Shown in pieces: positions 61,243-64,000 of a DNA stretch of 64,000 nucleotides (position 1 is the first letter of the stretch; each line of letters opens with the position of its first letter). The position numbers were made by a program, and so were the translations under genes. The notes under the pieces are model-generated. The model did no database searches and was not told the origin of the DNA. It worked only from the letters and a program-made list of their open reading frames with translations. This DNA is from Pectinophora gossypiella (Eukaryota > Arthropoda > Insecta > Lepidoptera > Gelechiidae): NCBI RefSeq assembly GCF_024362695.1, contig NC_065408.1, positions 1,612,001 through 1,676,000 on the forward strand, read 5' to 3'.

Positions 61243-61334
61243 TATATTATTGGGCATTCTGCCCCACCTATCGTTCGCTCTGCTCACGACCGTTCGCTGC
61301 GCTCACTTAGGTGGGTGGAATGCCCAATAATATA
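61243..61334. promoter_or_regulatory. Strong hairpin upstream of the viral-type ATPase
   Basis: Arms 61243-61270 (TATATTATTGGGCATTCTGC then CCCACCTA) and 61308-61333 (inverse) enclose a 37-base loop with two CGTTCGCT-CTGCTCAC / CGTTCGCTGCGCTCAC repeats. It has a higher GC content than its flanks and is unrelated to the P1-P6 MITEs. It could be a terminator between convergent genes of the element, a terminus relic, or a separate foldback insertion. Confidence 0.55.
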
Positions 61335-61349
61335 AGATCAACATCGTAA

Positions 61350-61365
61350 TGTGTATATAAGGTAA
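61350..61365 (+). promoter_or_regulatory. TATA-like box before the ATPase gene
   Basis: GTGTATATAAGGTAAAT lies ~70 bp upstream of the ATG at 61426. The position is suitable for an RNA polymerase II start about 30 bp further on. Inferred from sequence only. Confidence 0.4.
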
Positions 61366-61425
61366 ATTATACGACTCTTTTAATCATTATAATTTTAGCT
61401 ATATCAGGTGACATTCATTGCGACT

Positions 61426-62112
61426 ATGAAGTTTATTAAACAACCGGATTCGTTGCAAATTGACACTTTTTGTTTAAACACGCAAAACAAAAATATCCGT
61501 CATGGTAAACTATTACCTAATACAATCAGGTGTATAGTATGCGGACCTTCTAATTGCGGAAAAACAAATCTTGTTATTGGTCTTCTTTTGCATAAGGATG
61601 GGTTGCATTTTAAAAATGTTTACGTGTATTCAAAAACATTAGATCAACCTAAATACATATTTTTGGAAAAAGTCCTAGACATGGTGCCCAGTGTCTCATT
61701 TTCAAAATATAAGGATAGTGAAGAAGTTCTCAGCCCCCAGGATGCTAAACCAAATTCAATAATTATATTTGATGACGTAGCGTGTGAAAATCAGAATAAC
61801 ATGCGAGATTATTTTGCGATGGGTAGGCATCGAAACATAGATTCGTTTTATTTAAATCAAACTTACAGTAAGGTTCCAAAACAACTAGTACGAGACAATG
61901 CTAATTTGATTATTTTGTTTAAGCAAGATGAAATAAATATGAAACACGTTTATGATGAACACGTTAACACAGATATGTCCTGGAATGAGTTCCGTGAAAT
62001 GTGTTCTAAAATATGGAGTGAACCATATAGTTATTTGGTGATCAATAAAGATTGTCAGAAAAATGAAGGATGTTATAGAAATAAATTTGACAGTTTCGTA
62101 TTTTTTAATTGA
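61426..62112 (+). CDS. Maverick/Polinton-type packaging ATPase
   Basis: An intact open frame of 228 codons, in the size range of the genome-packaging ATPases of Maverick/Polinton elements and related adintoviruses (A32-like, FtsK/HerA superfamily). These ATPases pump DNA into capsids. Walker A is GPSNCGKTN (residues 40-48); Walker B is SIIIFDD (111-117). Downstream, LNQTYSKVPKQLVRDNAN (143-160) followed by LIILF resembles the conserved glutamine-containing sensor segment. The N-terminus has no signal peptide. The first ATG at 61426 was chosen; an upstream in-frame GTG is not a likely eukaryotic start. No introns. The next gene starts 93 bp downstream on the same strand. AT-rich codon use resembles the second gene, not the receptor exons. 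No lesion is visible, so it could be expressed. Confidence 0.8.
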   Translation: MKFIKQPDSLQIDTFCLNTQNKNIRHGKLLPNTIRCIVCGPSNCGKTNLVIGLLLHKDGLHFKNVYVYSKTLDQPKYIFLEKVLDMVPSVSFSKYKDSEEVLSPQDAKPNSIIIFDDVACENQNNMRDYFAMGRHRNIDSFYLNQTYSKVPKQLVRDNANLIILFKQDEINMKHVYDEHVNTDMSWNEFREMCSKIWSEPYSYLVINKDCQKNEGCYRNKFDSFVFFN

Positions 62113-62205
62113 TCATATCATTTTTCTGATATATAATGCGATGTTACTTAGTAAATCGCGTTATTTTGCCTAAAGATTTAGCAGAAGCACAAACTTATTT
62201 TAATA

Positions 62206-64000
62206 ATGGAAGCTTGTTTAAAACGCCAAATAGTTAATGCAGCAGAAGCTGTTAAAAAAAAGGTTAAGAAGTTGCGAAACATTGAAACCGAAAATGAAGA
62301 AGCTTTGAAATCTGTATTCAGACCTATAATAAATCCATTAAATAAAATTGCCAATAAACGCTCCCATAAATTGACAGAAAATGGGATTCGCAAAACAGAA
62401 AAACCGAATTATGAAGATACTATCACGCAACCGTATACTGCAAGTTGTGAAAACGTTAATGAAGATGACTATGAAAACAATAATAGTGCCAGTGATAAGG
62501 ACTACAATGAAAGAAGTAATGATAGTGATAATCATAGTATTGATCTAGAAAATAGTAGCGACTCGTTCAAAACAGTTGAATGGAACGATGATACAGAAGA
62601 CAATTTGTCTTCATGGTCATTAACGCCTGAAGATTTTACAAATGTTCCATATGGTGTGAGGAATGAACGAGGAAAATTGATGCTTGGTACAATTCCAATC
62701 ACTATAGGAGACAAGATCATTAAAATAGATGGAAACCGATATACTACTACTCCAGGATTAATTGAACTATTATATCCTCGTAAGCCCTGGGGTCCTCTGA
62801 GAAGGACCAAATAATTGTAGTCATAAAGGCCGAAGGTTTTGAAATAGTTTGTTCTAATAATCAACGAAGGTACTTTTAAAAGTACCAAAACTTTGCCTGT
62901 CAATTTAATTCAAACCTTTGCGCCGATTGAGAAAAAAAGTATTTTGTCTATGAACTAGTTCATTCAATTTCGTGAATAGGTGGCTTTAACAAAAAAGAAA
63001 TATGTATCACTTGTCGTAATTTGTCATTTTATTGGTAAAGATGGTGCGCACACGGCGACGAGGTAAAAAAAAATCAAGTCAGTAATCGAATTTCGTAGTT
63101 TTTCATACACATTATTTTCAGAAATCGCAGGTAATATAATAATCAACAACATGACATAGTTATTTTATCAATTTCGTATCGATATCGTTAGCAATATGAA
63201 AGCAAACTTTTTTAGTCCTTTGCAAGGGACTTTAGGTGTCATGTCCGGATATTTTTCAAATACTTTTTTAAATTGTTATATGTGATTAAATCATACCGAT
63301 ATAGACTGACTTGCTTACGTGATCTTATTATAAAAAAAAACTACCGTCTTCATTTTATTTCCTTTTTCCTTGTAATGATGATCTAAACTGACACCATGAA
63401 TTAATTTCTTTCCTAATAATAAAAACCTAATGTACTTCCAGAGGGACTAATCACAAACTACATCATAAAAACTAAAACACGTTACTTATTTTATATTTAA
63501 ATATGTAAGTATATACACATATTTATGACGTACAAAAAGGTATGTATGTTAATGAAAAAATACATAACCCTTTATAATAATAATATTTTTCAGATTTTAC
63601 TAAAAGTAGTGACTTAAACCGGGAGTCCTTCTGGAAGAACTAAAAAAAAAACGTAATTTTTTCAAAAATGTTTTCTATTCATCCTTACATAAGTCTCCAC
63701 TTAATTTGAACCCGATCGGATAACTCTAACACTTTAAAATTTGTACTTGAAGTGCTCGGCCTTTACGACTACAAAAATTTGGTCCTTTTCAAGGTACCAC
63801 CGTCGTTTATTACTTCGAAATCGTAATTATGCTTCGGCGTTACGAGGATATAAAAAAAATCCAGATTTGTCTTCGGTTACAGAAGACGATAAAAAAATAT
63901 ATAAGTCATTGCTTTTGATTTCCAATGCTCACAGGCGCGATTACGATCCTAAAAAACCGATAAACGGCAATAAAGGTAGAAAGTATCTACAAATTATACA
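62206..64000 (+). pseudogene. DUF8207-like gene of the same element, interrupted, runs off the window
   Basis: Part 1 runs 62206-62775 (190 codons). The start is basic and probably coiled-coil (residues 1-35, VKKKVKKLRNIETENEEA), followed by an FRPIINPLNKI segment (38-48). A long acidic, asparagine-rich linker (~70-130) follows, then a conserved block YGVRNERGKLMLG, IPITIGDKIIKIDGNRY, TTPGLIELL (149-189). I recognise this block as the DUF8207 family, often found in virus-like elements of arthropods. Coding resumes in phase at 63852 with KKNPDLSSVTEDD and NAHRRDYDPKKPINGNKG and is still open at 64000. Between them lies an inverted-repeat element (62776-63847) with ATAT on both sides. Through the insertion, the frame stops at TAA 62812-62814 after 12 foreign codons. 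Function is unknown; neighbouring position suggests a virion or particle-related role. Confidence 0.7.
62776..63847. mobile_element. 1072 bp inverted-repeat transposon inside the DUF8207-like gene
   Basis: Outer ends CCTCGTAAGCCC and the inverse TTACGAGG. An inner inverted repeat of ~33 bp lies at 62806-62838 (AAGGACCAAATAATTGTAGT then CATAAAGGCCGA) and about 63758-63792. The 4 bp target duplication ATAT is at 62772-62775 and 63848-63851. Removing the element plus one ATAT leaves the host frame intact. No transposase motif is seen inside, so it is non-autonomous. The superfamily is not assigned; a 4 bp duplication excludes Tc1/mariner (TA), Harbinger (3 bp) and hAT (8 bp). Confidence 0.8.

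Noticed and set aside
62178..62903. Minus-strand open frames overlapping the DUF8207-like gene
   Set aside because: They are shadows of the plus-strand coding region; composition and conserved residues favour the plus strand.

Overview
The window looks like lepidopteran nuclear DNA: an AT-rich, gene-poor stretch packed with transposable elements. Reasons: several tRNA-headed SINE families; 5'-truncated non-LTR retrotransposons (RTE-, CR1-, Jockey- and R1-like) ending in short simple-sequence tails; many palindromic MITEs; small Helitrons of the type with a GACTTCGTC hairpin; and two exons that look like an insect neuropeptide G-protein-coupled receptor. The species cannot be named from the sequence alone.

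Layout. 1-36 kb: repeats only. Landmarks are P1 and P2 MITEs alternating at 4.7-6.3 kb, two Helitrons (18.4 and 20.5 kb), a 2.2 kb CR1-like LINE inserted inside a SINE (24.6-26.8 kb), an LTR-like insertion inside an R1-like LINE end (28.8-29.7 kb), and a 320 bp duplication (30.9/34.5 kb). 36.4-48.6 kb: two plus-strand exons resembling the N-terminus and TM1-TM2 of a crustacean cardioactive peptide (CCAP)-type receptor, separated by a 12 kb intron of nested transposons. The intron holds a four-level nest (39.7-44.95 kb): CR1-like 3' end, then a LINE, then a complete non-autonomous LTR retrotransposon with TTAAT target duplication, with a SINE tail inside both LTRs. A SINE touches the second exon exactly at its 5' edge. 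48.7-61.2 kb: more repeats and retroelement ends. 61.2-64 kb: a different kind of DNA, a fragment resembling a Maverick/Polinton (adintovirus-like) element. It has a strong hairpin, a TATA-like box, an intact P-loop packaging-type ATPase, and a second gene resembling the DUF8207 family interrupted by a 1.07 kb inverted-repeat element; it runs off the window end.

Family names used here. SINE-A: head with GGTCCAGTGGTTGAGCG. SINE-B: head with GGTCTAGTGGTTAGAGCG. SINE-C: tRNA-like box A joined to a 5S rRNA-like segment. SINE-D: head with GTAGCCCAGTTGGTAGAACG. A, B and C share one central block (GTGCTTCGGAAGGCACG then TTAAGCCGTTGGTCCCGG). MITEs: P1 (GGTGTTAGTGACATCGTAACG), P2 (GTACAGTCATGAGCA), P3 (AAGCAATTCATCTAAGAAAG), P4 (TTAAAACACATAA then GGTTCTTACCGCG), P5 (TGGTGCTAATTCCTG), P6 (GTTGGCAGAAACCAGGAACG). 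RTE-T: LINE ends with a TATG tail. RTE-H: LINE ends with a GATGATG tail.

No functional RNA gene, CRISPR array or bacterial-type operon was seen. Only the receptor exons and the ATPase look like intact coding sequence. All alignments were made by eye within the window, so family names above the level of recognisable motifs are inference.
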